Shown piece after piece: positions 26,573 to 35,875 of a stretch of DNA of 64,000 nt. The translations under genes and the position numbers were made by a program. Origin of the DNA: an uncultured bacterium. Its GTDB lineage: Bacteria; Cyanobacteriota; Vampirovibrionia; Gastranaerophilales; JAILCC01. The stretch is from assembly GCA_949283935.1 (NCBI GenBank), contig CASDUJ010000028.1, positions 36,506 through 100,505 of the forward strand. The letters run 5' to 3'. Position 1 is the stretch's first letter; each line of letters opens with the position of its first letter. The notes beneath the pieces are model-generated. The model searched no databases. It had not been told where the DNA came from and saw nothing but the letters and a program-made list of their open reading frames with translations.

Positions 26573-27319
26573 ATGATAGAAATTAGTAAAATAATAGAAA
26601 TTTTGGAAAATTTTGCTCCTCTTGAATTGGCGCAAAATTGGGATAATTCAGGTTGGCAAATTAATTTGGGAAATAATCGAGCTAAAAAATTGTTAATATG
26701 TTTAACTCTTACTCCTAAAATTTTGAAACAAGCTATTGAAAAAGAATGCGATTTTATTATTGCTCATCATCCTTTAATTTTTAATGAATTCAAAAAGATT
26801 GAATACAATACCGTAACCCAAAAACTTATTGTAGATTGTATAAAAAATAATATTCAAGTATATTCTGCTCATACAAATCTTGATTGTGCTGTTGGTGGGG
26901 TAAATGACATTCTTTGTGAAAAATTAGGCTTAATTCCAATTGAAAATTTTGAAAATTTTGTGAAAATTGCTGAATTTCCTGAAGTTTTGCAACTGGATTC
27001 TTTCATTTTGAAATTAAAAATAAGCCTGAATGCTCCGAAAATAAAAATTGTTAATCCTCAAAATATTCAACAAATTAAACGTGTAGCTTTATGCGCAGGA
27101 AGTGGCGGCGAATTTGTTAATTTGATAAAAAATGTAGATGCATATATTACAGGTGATATCAAATATCACACAGCTTTAGATGTACAAAATATGATTTTGG
27201 TTGATGCGGGACATTTTGAAACAGAAAAAATAATATTGCAAACACTAAAAAATCTTTTGCATAAATGTACTGCAGATATTATTATTGCAAAAGAAACAGA
27301 ACCTTGGGTCGTTGTTTAA
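26573..27319 (+). CDS. Nif3-like dinuclear metal centre protein
   Basis: A 248-residue member of the Nif3/YbgI/YqfO family. Metal ligands are visible in FIIAHHPLIF near residue 60, SAHTNLDCAVGGVND near 100 and DAGHFETEKIIL near 220. GTP cyclohydrolase-like or hydrolase functions have been proposed for relatives, but the physiological role is not settled. I chose the ATG at 26573 (GAAGG 7 bases upstream) over the earlier TTG at 26549. The stop overlaps that of the convergent amidohydrolase gene. Confidence 0.85.
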   Translation: MIEISKIIEILENFAPLELAQNWDNSGWQINLGNNRAKKLLICLTLTPKILKQAIEKECDFIIAHHPLIFNEFKKIEYNTVTQKLIVDCIKNNIQVYSAHTNLDCAVGGVNDILCEKLGLIPIENFENFVKIAEFPEVLQLDSFILKLKISLNAPKIKIVNPQNIQQIKRVALCAGSGGEFVNLIKNVDAYITGDIKYHTALDVQNMILVDAGHFETEKIILQTLKNLLHKCTADIIIAKETEPWVVV

Positions 27320-28485
27320 GACTTTTTGTTGGTAACATTAGCAAATATATTGCTTTTTGTGTTGTTGACAATTGGAGTTTGTTTTGTTCCTTTTGTAATA
27401 TTTGAGAAAAAATGATTTTTTACTGCCCAAAATGCACTAGTTGCAGCAGCTATCCCTAAAAGTGCAAGAACAATATATTTTCCTTTTGATTTAGATTTTA
27501 CTATATTTGTATGAGAAAAATCTTTATTGAAAAAAAGTTCGTGAGCATTTTGATAAAATATTTTGTCAATTATTTCGTTTGCTTCATTAGTTTCAAAGTT
27601 GTTCTTTATTGCTGTTTTTAGCTTAGAAACGGTATCACTGTATGCTTTTTGCTCGGAAATTTCTCTTACGGTTTTTTCTCCAAAACAACCTAACGGTGCA
27701 TCCGTGCCAAACAGAATTCTATCTATGCCATTTTTTTCTTTTAGTGATTTTATTAAATCTATAAAGTTTTTAGGATTGTCAGGAGGTAAATCTGCTATTG
27801 GTTCCCCCCAATTTAACCAAGAAATATCACAATATAACTTAGCATCTTGTTTTTCTATTGAAGATATTATTGCCTCTTTTGCTTTTGTAAAATCAGCTCC
27901 TCCGCAGTGCCCTAAAATTACAGGGACTTGTGGATGTTTTTTGGCTAAATTATATATTTCTGCCGGATTTGATAAACCACTGTCTGAATGAAACAAGCAA
28001 GGGAATTTTTTTTCTTTAGCAAATTTCATATATGGCTTATACCAGTCAGGGTTAATTGAAACTTCTTTTCCTTCAATTGTTTTATTTAAATCAGTTGGGT
28101 GAAATTTGAAACCTACAATTGCTTCCGGATTTTGTTCTATTGCTTTTTTTAATTCATTAATATTCCCTTTGGTTTTGTTTGGCTGACAAACGGCTAAAAT
28201 TGCAACTTTATCGTTGTGTTTTGCTGCTGCTTGAATATCTTTTAGCCCCTTTACTTCATCAGCTAGATTTCCGTTATCTAAAATATTGTCCATAGATGAA
28301 ACTAATATTTTTTCTATTGTATCTGTGCTTTCTTGCCCTGCAATATTCACTGTCAGTGGAGTCTTGGTGAATTTATCCAAAAATTCTATTGGAAAATGTT
28401 GCCCATGTTTCCAAGTTCCATAATGCATATGTGAATCTATGATTTTTCCCCCAAAGGTTGCAGAATTAATTTTTCTAATGTTCAT
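27316..28485 (-). CDS. FG-motif amidohydrolase (TIM-barrel) with C-terminal membrane segment
   Basis: A 389-residue metal-dependent hydrolase of the amidohydrolase-2 type: IDSHMHYG near residues 16-23 (first metal His pair), VGFKFHPTD, CLFHSDSG, PVILGHCGG and RILFGTDAPLG (last metal Asp). The substrate is unknown. The N-terminus MNIRKINSATFGGK carries the FG motif shared with three other proteins here, ending two residues before the catalytic domain. Near the C-terminus (about residues 340-360) a hydrophobic segment (IVLALLGIAAATSAFWAV) follows basic residues, so the enzyme is probably membrane-anchored. AGGAAAT precedes the ATG. Confidence 0.8.
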   Translation of the reverse strand: MNIRKINSATFGGKIIDSHMHYGTWKHGQHFPIEFLDKFTKTPLTVNIAGQESTDTIEKILVSSMDNILDNGNLADEVKGLKDIQAAAKHNDKVAILAVCQPNKTKGNINELKKAIEQNPEAIVGFKFHPTDLNKTIEGKEVSINPDWYKPYMKFAKEKKFPCLFHSDSGLSNPAEIYNLAKKHPQVPVILGHCGGADFTKAKEAIISSIEKQDAKLYCDISWLNWGEPIADLPPDNPKNFIDLIKSLKEKNGIDRILFGTDAPLGCFGEKTVREISEQKAYSDTVSKLKTAIKNNFETNEANEIIDKIFYQNAHELFFNKDFSHTNIVKSKSKGKYIVLALLGIAAATSAFWAVKNHFFSNITKGTKQTPIVNNTKSNIFANVTNKKS

Positions 28486-28666
28486 GATTTCCTACTAATT
28501 GCGTTGAGTAAACCTTACCTAATTTTACATCATAATCTTAAATGAGTAATATTTTGTTGCATTTTTGTAACAATTTTTGTATTTTATTTTTCTCTTTTTG
28601 TTTGTTGGTATTTATATTAAATATGTAAATTTTATTGTTTGCTATTTTGTTATTATAATTGTAAAA

Positions 28667-29440
28667 CTATTTTATATTGAAGAAAAGTTTTGCATTTTGG
28701 GTAGTTTGTTTAGCTATTTCCTCAATGGATATTCCCTTTATTTTTGCTATTTCCTCAGCTATTAAAGGAATGTAGTATGGATAATTAGTTTTCCCTCTAT
28801 TAGGTTCAGGCGTAAGGTATGGAGAATCTGTTTCCAAAAGTAAAAAATCTAATGGTATTTCTTTCGCAATTTCTTTAGGTTTTATTGCATTTTTAAATGT
28901 AACAACTCCTCCAAGCGCTATGTAAAAACCTTCTTTTATACATTTTTTCATAAATTCAATGCTACCAGAAAAACAATGCATTACTACCCCAATTTCTTTG
29001 GCATTAGTTTCTTTTAATATATCAAATGTGTCTTGATGTGCTTCTCTGTTGTGTATTATTATTGGCTTGTTTATTTCTTTAGCTAGTTCTATTTGCTTTA
29101 TGAAAGTTTGTTTTTGTACATCGTTAAAACTTTTATCCCAATAATAATCCAGCCCTATTTCTCCTATTGCTTTTATCTTTTTGTGTTTGGCTATATTTTT
29201 GAAATAATCGTAGCTGTTTTCATTCCAATTTTTTGCTTCTGATGGGTGTATTCCTACTGCTCCATATAAATTGTCGTATTTTTCAATTAATTTTACAATT
29301 CTTACTGTGTCTCCTTCTGTTACTCCAGGAATTATCATATTTTCTATTCCGGATAGCTTACATTGTTGTATCATTTCGTCAAAATTATCTTGAAATTCTT
29401 CAAAGTCAAGATGTGCATGTGTGTCTATAAAATTGTTCAT
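28667..29440 (-). CDS. tatD: TatD-family deoxyribonuclease
   Basis: A 257-residue TIM-barrel metal-dependent DNase. Motifs are FIDTHAHLDFEEF at the N-terminus, AVGIHPSEA, IGEIGLDYYWD, IIIHNREAHQD, VMHCFSGS and LLETDSPYLTPEPNRG, so all metal ligands are intact. The family name comes from a tat operon, but here it is not beside tatA/tatC. It starts immediately after the glyQ stop codon, so it is probably the last gene of a leftward operon with glyQ and the exported protein at 30333. Confidence 0.92.
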   Translation of the reverse strand: MNNFIDTHAHLDFEEFQDNFDEMIQQCKLSGIENMIIPGVTEGDTVRIVKLIEKYDNLYGAVGIHPSEAKNWNENSYDYFKNIAKHKKIKAIGEIGLDYYWDKSFNDVQKQTFIKQIELAKEINKPIIIHNREAHQDTFDILKETNAKEIGVVMHCFSGSIEFMKKCIKEGFYIALGGVVTFKNAIKPKEIAKEIPLDFLLLETDSPYLTPEPNRGKTNYPYYIPLIAEEIAKIKGISIEEIAKQTTQNAKLFFNIK

Positions 29441-30331
29441 CTATTTTACCAGTTTAGTTTCTTTTAACAAAGGAAATCCCATTTTTTCTCTTTGTTTCAC
29501 ATAAAGTGAAGCTGCTTCCGAGGCCATTTTTCTTATTCGATTTATGTAATTTGTTCTTTCGTCTTTGCTTATTACTCCTCTTGCATCAAGAAGATTAAAT
29601 GTGTGTGAGCATTTTAATACACAATCATAAGCAGGAAGAACTAGCTCGTTGTTTAAACAATTCTGTGCTTCTTGTGAATATTTGTCGTAAATTTCAAACA
29701 AAAATTCAGGAGTGGAATATTCAAAATTATATTTAGATTGTTCTATTTCATTTTGCAAATATATCTCACCGTATTTTATATCTTTGTTCCAATAAATATC
29801 GTAAACACTATCTTTGTTTTGTAAATACATAGCAATTCTTTCAAGTCCGTAAGTTAGCTCTAAGGCAACAGGGCGTATTTCTATTCCGCCTACTTGTTGA
29901 AAATATGTAAATTGTGTTATTTCCATTCCATCTAGCCAAACTTCCCAGCCAACCCCTTTTGCGCCTAAAGTTGGAGATTCCCAATTATCTTCTACAAATC
30001 TAACATCGTGTTTGCTTAAATCTATTCCCATAGAAGATAAAGATTTTAAATATAATTCTTGTGCGTCTTCAGGTGAAGGCTTTAATATCACTTGATATTG
30101 AAAATAATGTCCAAGTCTGTTTGGATTTTCTCCATATCTTGCATCTGTAGGACGTCTACAAGGTTCAATCATTGCTGTGTTCCAAGGTTCTGGTCCTAAT
30201 GAACGTAGAAAAGTAGCAGGATTCATTGTACTTGCACCTTTTTCTATGTCATATGGCTGTTGAATTATGCAACCATAGTCCGCCCAAAATTTTGTTAAAT
30301 TTAAATATAAATCTTGAAATGTCATGTTCAT
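29441..30331 (-). CDS. glyQ: Glycyl-tRNA synthetase alpha subunit
   Basis: Catalytic alpha subunit of the bacterial alpha2-beta2 glycyl-tRNA synthetase. The 296 residues include [53 protein letters not shown]-like [19 protein letters not shown] and [17 protein letters not shown], all typical. I used the ATG at 30331 (AAGGA 7 bases upstream) rather than the in-frame GTG at 30346. The beta subunit gene glyS, usually next to glyQ, is not adjacent: the downstream gene is tatD. Confidence 0.95.
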   Translation of the reverse strand: MNMTFQDLYLNLTKFWADYGCIIQQPYDIEKGASTMNPATFLRSLGPEPWNTAMIEPCRRPTDARYGENPNRLGHYFQYQVILKPSPEDAQELYLKSLSSMGIDLSKHDVRFVEDNWESPTLGAKGVGWEVWLDGMEITQFTYFQQVGGIEIRPVALELTYGLERIAMYLQNKDSVYDIYWNKDIKYGEIYLQNEIEQSKYNFEYSTPEFLFEIYDKYSQEAQNCLNNELVLPAYDCVLKCSHTFNLLDARGVISKDERTNYINRIRKMASEAASLYVKQREKMGFPLLKETKLVK

Positions 30332-30332
30332 T

Positions 30333-30863
30333 TTATTTTCCTTCACTCAATTCCTTCGTGTTCTTGTTTGTTTTGGGAGTTAATATTTTAACTTTTTCCA
30401 CATCTACCCAAGGATCTCCTAGGGCCATGCAAAATACTTTTCCGTATATTTCAATTTCATCATCTGTTTCTATGTTTACTAGTTCTTTTTCAGCGTAATC
30501 TCTTTTCAATATTAGTTTTAATTCAGATAAAGGTATATTGTAACTTTTAATATCTTCCCTTTTTACTAAAAATGAAATGTAGTTTTTTGCATCTCGGTTT
30601 GCTGGTGCGTAATCAAGTCCAAGGGCTGAAAATTTATCAAATTTTGCTTTCATCTTAACTTTTTTGTTCATGTATTTGGCTGGATTTACTACCAATTCAA
30701 GTGAGGATATTTCATTATATTCTTTGTCTGAAAATTCTGTAGAAACTGTTTTGGAAGTAGTCAGAGTGGGCTTAGTTTGCAAGCTTATGTTTTGAGCTGA
30801 TAACTGAGATGTAGTTGTTAAAACTAAAATTAATGTAGTGATGGCCAAAGTTCTTTTTAACAT
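30333..30863 (-). CDS. Exported protein of unknown function, possible OB-fold
   Basis: A 176-residue protein with a Sec signal peptide ([22 protein letters not shown], then QN). The mature part has [26 protein letters not shown] and later [21 protein letters not shown], strand patterns that resemble small OB-fold domains, but no family is recognised with confidence. It ends one base before the glyQ start, so glyQ and tatD are probably cotranscribed with it. Confidence 0.65.
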   Translation of the reverse strand: MLKRTLAITTLILVLTTTSQLSAQNISLQTKPTLTTSKTVSTEFSDKEYNEISSLELVVNPAKYMNKKVKMKAKFDKFSALGLDYAPANRDAKNYISFLVKREDIKSYNIPLSELKLILKRDYAEKELVNIETDDEIEIYGKVFCMALGDPWVDVEKVKILTPKTNKNTKELSEGK

Positions 30864-31027
30864 GCTAAATCCTTTCTTGGCTTTTCTTTATTTTTATAGT
30901 TTAGCACAAATATCTCTTCTCTTGGAATAGCTAAGCTGTGGATATATTATCTCAAAATCTTAATACTTTTATTGCATTTGATACTTTATGCTAAAATATC
31001 TTTATAGTTTATACATGAGGTATCTTT

Positions 31028-33265
31028 ATGACTGTACAAACGGTAAATTTTTCAGTAAATGCTAAGGAATTAACTAATTTATTTAATGGTTTAAAAAATT
31101 TTTATAAAGTTGAACCTAATGATACAAAAAACAAAGAAATTGCTGATATTGTCAAAGAAAAAGGTTATTTACCAGTTTCTCATATTGATGCTATTGAAAA
31201 ACTTTCACCTGCGCAAATTCTCGTAGGAATGGAAGAAAAATTTAAAAATAGTTTTACCTATGATGGAAAAAGTTTTGTTTATGAAAATTTAAGTCCTGTA
31301 AAAAGAGCTGGTTTTAAAAATAGTAATTGGATAAAAAAAGAACAACATAACATTAAACTAATAAATTTATGTGCTTTGGGAAATGGTAATGTAACCACAA
31401 ATACTGCTAAATTTATTGAAATTTTAGCACAGTTTCTTACATTACCTTCCGGTGTACTTGAAAATGAAATATTAAATACTACTATTTATATCCTTCCATT
31501 TCATCCCAGAGAATTTGGTTGTGCCTATTTGCCTAAAAGTTCCGATGTTTCTGAAACTTTGTGCGACCAAGAAATATATGAAAAATTTGGTTTGAATGCT
31601 AAACAACAGGTTCAAGCATTATTGGCATTTGCCCAGTTGGCAGGGCATCCCATTATGTATGATGTTTTACCTCAAACTGCAAGATATTCTAAAGCTGTTT
31701 TGGCTAAACCTTATATCGCAAGGTGGTTTGATGTTAAAGAATTAATTCAAAAAATAGAAAATGAAATAGAAAATTTAAATTGCGCAGACAAAATGAAAGT
31801 TATTTTAAAAGCTTATCTAAATGGGCAATATTGTGAAATTGATAGAAAGCTCCAATGTGATTTCGAAAAAGCTCTTGATGATTTATTGGAGAGAAAAAAG
31901 GAATTTTCAAATTCAATGCTTTCTAGGAAAAATCAAAATTTACTACAAAAAAGAGTCAAAAATATTGTTTTGTCTTTACTAAATATTAAAAATGACAAAG
32001 AACTTGAAGAAGATGATATTTTAGAACAAACAAAACTTATTTCTGCTTTGATTTCAGAAGGTTTATGGCCTGCTCCTGGAGGAGCTTGGAATTCTTGTGG
32101 AGGACCTGTATTTGACTGTATGTGTGCAGGTGCTAGTTATCCCATTTTTAAGCATTTTAATGTCTATGATGAAGATGTTTCGAGATTTGCTAATTTAGAT
32201 TGCCAAACTCCATATTATTTCTTTAATTTTGATAACAAAACTTTTAATGATAATGTAATTGATTTTTATATAAATTATTTGAAAAAATTACAAAAAGATT
32301 TTAATTTTGATGGATATAGAGTTGATCATATTGATCATATTGTGGATAAAGTTTCTCAATTTGATGAGCTTCCTATTAGTTATCGTGCACCTAAAGTTGT
32401 TTTGGCTAAAGCTAATAAAGAAATGAAATCTATAGTTCCTCATTTTGCTACTTTAGCTGAATATATGCTTTGGGATGGATTTTTAAAAGAATACCATATT
32501 GATATGGGATTTGATTTGTTATGGGGAAACGATATTATTTCTCAATCTGATAAAAAGGTAGCAAGAATTTTTTCAGATTTAAAAGAACTTGAAGAATATA
32601 ATTCTAAGCTTCCTGAAAATATTTCTAAATTATCTATCCTGAAAAGTTACAATAATCAAGATGGTGAATTTGCTGAAATTGATCAATATCCAGGTCAATT
32701 AGGTGAAGATGGGGCTTTGCTAAAATTTTTTAAATACAAATTTATTGTGGGCGGCCCAAATGCGCAAAGACCTGTAATGTATGTAGATGGTGATGAATCA
32801 TTTACTAAAACCGGTACCGAATTTGCTATAGGTAATGAAACTTCGTTAAAAAGAGAAAATCATAATGAATTTTTTAAAAAATTTAATGCTATAATTGAAT
32901 TCGCAAAAACTTGTAAGTTTTGCAAATGTGGCAAGTCATATTTGCTAAGAAATGATGAAGATGGCTTTGTTGCTTGGGTAAATTCACTTGAAGGATATGA
33001 TAATCAAGTGCTTTTTGTTGTTAACGAAAATTATCCTTCTGAAAAAATCCGTAGATATGACAAAAATGGCAACTTAATTATAGAAAATGTGATTGGGCAA
33101 AAAATAAAAAATAAAATGCTTGATTTAGGCTCTAATGTTCTGTTATCTGAATTTATCTATATGGATGGAAAATTTTTGGAAAAAAATATTGAAAACACAG
33201 ATAAATTATTTTTCGAAACTATTAATCCTGCACAATATTACATTTACAGAATAACTAACAGGTGA
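31028..33265 (+). CDS. Divergent GH13-like alpha-glucan-active enzyme
   Basis: A 745-residue protein. The alpha-amylase-family blocks can be seen: FNFDGYRVDHIDHIVDKVS near residue 430 (nucleophile Asp in RVD), TLAEYMLWDGFLKEYH near 480 (acid/base Glu), and LKSYNNQDGEF near 540, where the canonical HD pair is replaced by QD but the Asp stays. All three catalytic carboxylates are therefore present. The N-terminal 350 residues, including a long charged helical insert (about 235-330), match nothing I recognise. It lacks a signal peptide and is probably cytoplasmic, acting on glycogen-type glucans. It lies 3 bp before ruvB. Confidence 0.7.
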   Translation: MTVQTVNFSVNAKELTNLFNGLKNFYKVEPNDTKNKEIADIVKEKGYLPVSHIDAIEKLSPAQILVGMEEKFKNSFTYDGKSFVYENLSPVKRAGFKNSNWIKKEQHNIKLINLCALGNGNVTTNTAKFIEILAQFLTLPSGVLENEILNTTIYILPFHPREFGCAYLPKSSDVSETLCDQEIYEKFGLNAKQQVQALLAFAQLAGHPIMYDVLPQTARYSKAVLAKPYIARWFDVKELIQKIENEIENLNCADKMKVILKAYLNGQYCEIDRKLQCDFEKALDDLLERKKEFSNSMLSRKNQNLLQKRVKNIVLSLLNIKNDKELEEDDILEQTKLISALISEGLWPAPGGAWNSCGGPVFDCMCAGASYPIFKHFNVYDEDVSRFANLDCQTPYYFFNFDNKTFNDNVIDFYINYLKKLQKDFNFDGYRVDHIDHIVDKVSQFDELPISYRAPKVVLAKANKEMKSIVPHFATLAEYMLWDGFLKEYHIDMGFDLLWGNDIISQSDKKVARIFSDLKELEEYNSKLPENISKLSILKSYNNQDGEFAEIDQYPGQLGEDGALLKFFKYKFIVGGPNAQRPVMYVDGDESFTKTGTEFAIGNETSLKRENHNEFFKKFNAIIEFAKTCKFCKCGKSYLLRNDEDGFVAWVNSLEGYDNQVLFVVNENYPSEKIRRYDKNGNLIIENVIGQKIKNKMLDLGSNVLLSEFIYMDGKFLEKNIENTDKLFFETINPAQYYIYRITNR

Positions 33266-33268
33266 TAA

Positions 33269-34318
33269 ATGATAGTAAGTTCAGATGATGAAAATTTAAT
33301 AATTTCTAACCAATTAGAAGCAAAAGAAATTGATTTTGATAAATCTTATGAAAATTCTATACGTCCAAAAACCTTTAATGACTATATTGGGCAAACTGAA
33401 TTAAAAGAAACTCTTTCTATTAGTATTAAATCTGCTCAAAAACGTGAGCAAAGTATAGATCATATGTTGTTTTATGGCCCTCCAGGGCTTGGAAAAACTA
33501 CTTTGGCTGGCGTAATTGCAAATGAAATGGGAGTTAATATAAAAATTACTTCTGCTCCAGCTTTGGAACGTCCAAGAGATATTATAGGTATTCTTATGGG
33601 CTTAAAAACTGGCGAAATTCTTTTTATTGATGAAATTCATAGGCTGAATAAAATTGCAGAAGAAATACTTTATCCAGCGATGGAAGACTTTTGTATAGAT
33701 ATGATGACTGGTAAATCTCAAGCTACCAAAAATTTACGCATACCTGTTCCAAAATTTACTCTTATTGGTGCAACAACTAAAGCTGGAAGTTTATCTGGAC
33801 CTTTGCGTGATAGATTTGGAATTATTCATAGACTTGAATTTTACAGTATAGATGAATTAATGCAAGTTTTGAAGAGAACTGCGAAGATTTTGGACATAAA
33901 AATTGACAAAAATGGCTTAAATGCAATTGCAAAACGTTCTAGAGGAACTCCAAGAATAGCAAATAGACTAATTAAAAGAGTTCGTGACTATGCGCTTGTT
34001 AGGTACAATTCTGATGTAACCGGACAAATTGCAAATGAAGCATTAGATATGTTAAAAATTGACAAGGTCGGACTAAATTCTACCGATAGAAATTTGTTAA
34101 AATTAATTATTGAAAAATATGATGGTGGACCTGTAGGCATTGAAACAATTGCCGCTGCTTTGTGCGAGGACGTAAAAACTATTGAAGATGTTTGCGAACC
34201 ATATCTTTTACAAGCTGGTCTGATTTTGAGAACTCCTCGAGGTAGAAAAGTTTCACCAGAGGGTTATCGTTTATTAAATTTTGTTCCACCTGCTTTACAA
34301 TGCGGTCTTTTTGATTAA
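33269..34318 (+). CDS. ruvB: Holliday junction branch migration helicase RuvB
   Basis: Motor of the RuvAB complex. The 349-residue AAA+ ATPase has the Walker A FYGPPGLGKTTLA near residue 71, Walker B ILFIDEIHRL, the sensor region TLIGATTKAGSLSGPLRDRFG, and a winged-helix C-terminus (RTPRGRKVSPEGYRLL). Length is normal. It starts 3 bp after the GH13-like gene, an unusual partner, and is followed 11 bp later by a flavoprotein gene. ruvA and ruvC are not in the window. Confidence 0.96.
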   Translation: MIVSSDDENLIISNQLEAKEIDFDKSYENSIRPKTFNDYIGQTELKETLSISIKSAQKREQSIDHMLFYGPPGLGKTTLAGVIANEMGVNIKITSAPALERPRDIIGILMGLKTGEILFIDEIHRLNKIAEEILYPAMEDFCIDMMTGKSQATKNLRIPVPKFTLIGATTKAGSLSGPLRDRFGIIHRLEFYSIDELMQVLKRTAKILDIKIDKNGLNAIAKRSRGTPRIANRLIKRVRDYALVRYNSDVTGQIANEALDMLKIDKVGLNSTDRNLLKLIIEKYDGGPVGIETIAAALCEDVKTIEDVCEPYLLQAGLILRTPRGRKVSPEGYRLLNFVPPALQCGLFD

Positions 34319-34329
34319 AGGAGATAAAT

Positions 34330-34950
34330 ATGAAAGTTTTAATGATTAATGGTAGTCCTAATGAACAAGGTTGTACTTACACAGCTTTGAATGAGATTGC
34401 AGTAGTTTTACAAGCTGAAAATATTGAAACAGAGATTTTGTATTTGGGTAAAGATTCCATAAAAGATTGTGTAGGGTGTGGTGTTTGCAAAAAAATAGGA
34501 AAGTGTGTTTTTAATGAAGACAAAGTAAATGAAGTTATTGAAAAAGCAAAATATGCTGATGGCTTTGTGTTTGGTACACCTGTTTATTTTGCCCATCCAA
34601 GTGGAAGAATTTTGTCTTTTTTAGATAGATTATTTTATGCAGGTAAGCAAAATTTTGAATATAAGCCTGCTGCAGCAATTGCTTCTGCAAGACGTGCAGG
34701 AACAACAGCTTCCATAGATGTTCTTAATAAATATTTTACAATATCTAATATGCCTGTAGTTTCTTCAAATTATTGGAATATGGTTCATGGTAATACTCCT
34801 GAAGAAGTTCAAAAAGATTTAGAAGGACTTCAAATTATGAGAATACTTGCTTATAATTTAGTTTGGCTTTTAAAATGTATTGAAATAGCTAAAAGTCAAG
34901 GGGTTTTGCCAAAAACAGAAGAAAAAATTCGAACTAACTTTATAAGGTGA
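34330..34950 (+). CDS. Iron-sulfur flavoprotein-like NAD(P)H oxidoreductase
   Basis: A 206-residue flavodoxin-fold reductase: MINGSPNEQGCTYTAL near residues 5-20 binds FMN phosphate, CVGCGVCKKIGKCVFNED near 47-64 supplies cysteines for an iron-sulfur cluster or disulfide, and GFVFGTPVYFAHPSGRILSFLDR is typical of the family. Substrates are unknown; homologues reduce quinones, nitro compounds or ferredoxin-type partners. It is preceded by AAAGGAGA and probably cotranscribed with ruvB. Confidence 0.82.
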   Translation: MKVLMINGSPNEQGCTYTALNEIAVVLQAENIETEILYLGKDSIKDCVGCGVCKKIGKCVFNEDKVNEVIEKAKYADGFVFGTPVYFAHPSGRILSFLDRLFYAGKQNFEYKPAAAIASARRAGTTASIDVLNKYFTISNMPVVSSNYWNMVHGNTPEEVQKDLEGLQIMRILAYNLVWLLKCIEIAKSQGVLPKTEEKIRTNFIR

Positions 34951-34968
34951 TGAATTTTTTGTTTTGAA

Positions 34969-35718
34969 TTATTTTACTAATTTATCACATATTGTTTCTT
35001 TGTCTAATGATTTTGTGTATAAATATGGAGAATGTTCAGTGATGCCTTCCTCTTGAAGTGCTTCTGCTGTTTTGCCTTCAGGAATTTTATCTGTGGGAAC
35101 AATTACATCATCTCCTGGCATCCAATTTGCTGGTGTGGCTATTTCAAATTCATCTGTAGCTTGTAGTGCAATTAATAATCTTTGAATCTCTGGTATATAT
35201 CGTCCTGTTGACTGAGGATAATATATTATTGCTCTTATTTTGCTTGCAGGATCAATTATGTAAACTGCTCTTACTGTTTTTGTAGGATTTTTATCGTTTT
35301 GAAGCATACCATATTTTTTTGCTATAGATTTATTTTCGTCTCCAATTATTGGAAATGTTATGTTTGTATCTTCTTGACAGTTGAATTTTATCCCTTTTAT
35401 TGATTCAATCCATTTTTGATGTGATTCAACATCGTTTTCAGATAAGCCTATAAGTTTTGTGTTTAGAGAATGAAATTTTGCCTTGGCTGCTTCAAATGCC
35501 ATAAATTCTGTTGTGCAAACTGGAGTAAAATCTCCTGGATGGGAAAACAATACAATCCAACTGCCTTTGTAATCTTGAGGAAAATTAATTTTTCCTTGAG
35601 TAGTATCTGCTTTAAATTCAGGAGCAGTTTCACCTATGATAGGCATTGCTTTTGTTGAGTTACTTATTGCTCCTAAAATTGTCATTAATACTATTGTCAA
35701 TATTATTTTTTTTACCAT
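34969..35718 (-). CDS. Exported 1-Cys-type (Prx6-like) peroxiredoxin
   Basis: Reduces H2O2 and organic peroxides. The 249 residues start with a clear Sec signal peptide (KKIILTIVLMTILGAIS, cleavage near TKA-MP). The mature part has the peroxidatic cysteine in SHPGDFTPVCTTEF and the long Prx6-type C-terminal region (WMPGDDVIVPTDKIPEG). Most Prx6 proteins are cytoplasmic, so export is unusual and points to periplasmic oxidant defence. AAGGAGAAG precedes the ATG. It is transcribed away from the cupin and redox operon, and a 17-base inverted repeat lies 60 bases upstream. Confidence 0.9.
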   Translation of the reverse strand: MVKKIILTIVLMTILGAISNSTKAMPIIGETAPEFKADTTQGKINFPQDYKGSWIVLFSHPGDFTPVCTTEFMAFEAAKAKFHSLNTKLIGLSENDVESHQKWIESIKGIKFNCQEDTNITFPIIGDENKSIAKKYGMLQNDKNPTKTVRAVYIIDPASKIRAIIYYPQSTGRYIPEIQRLLIALQATDEFEIATPANWMPGDDVIVPTDKIPEGKTAEALQEEGITEHSPYLYTKSLDKETICDKLVK

Positions 35719-35777
35719 TTACTCTTCTCCTTTAGTAGCTAATTTATATCTTATTTAGAAAAAGTTTTTGAAGTATT

Positions 35778-35794
35778 ACCTAGCTATTCTAGGT
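35778..35794 (-). promoter_or_regulatory. Inverted repeat upstream of the peroxiredoxin gene
   Basis: ACCTAG, a 5-base spacer and CTAGGT form a perfect dyad in the intergenic region shared by the peroxiredoxin and cupin genes, 60 bases before the peroxiredoxin start. It resembles an operator half-site pair; no binding protein can be named. Confidence 0.35.
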
Positions 35795-35817
35795 TGAGTA
35801 GTTAGTTTTTTGCATAC

Positions 35818-35848
35818 TTGACTGAGAGTTACTATTAGGGAGTAAACT
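35818..35848 (+). promoter_or_regulatory. MerR-type promoter of the exported cupin gene
   Basis: TTGACT (35818-35823), a 19-base spacer with the core AGAGTTACTATT, and TAAACT (35843-35848). MerR regulators act on promoters with 19-20 bp spacers by distorting the DNA; the spacer core closely matches the one next to the local merR gene at 43492. Confidence 0.65.
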
Positions 35849-35875
35849 ATTAATTATTTTGAAATGAGGTTTAAT

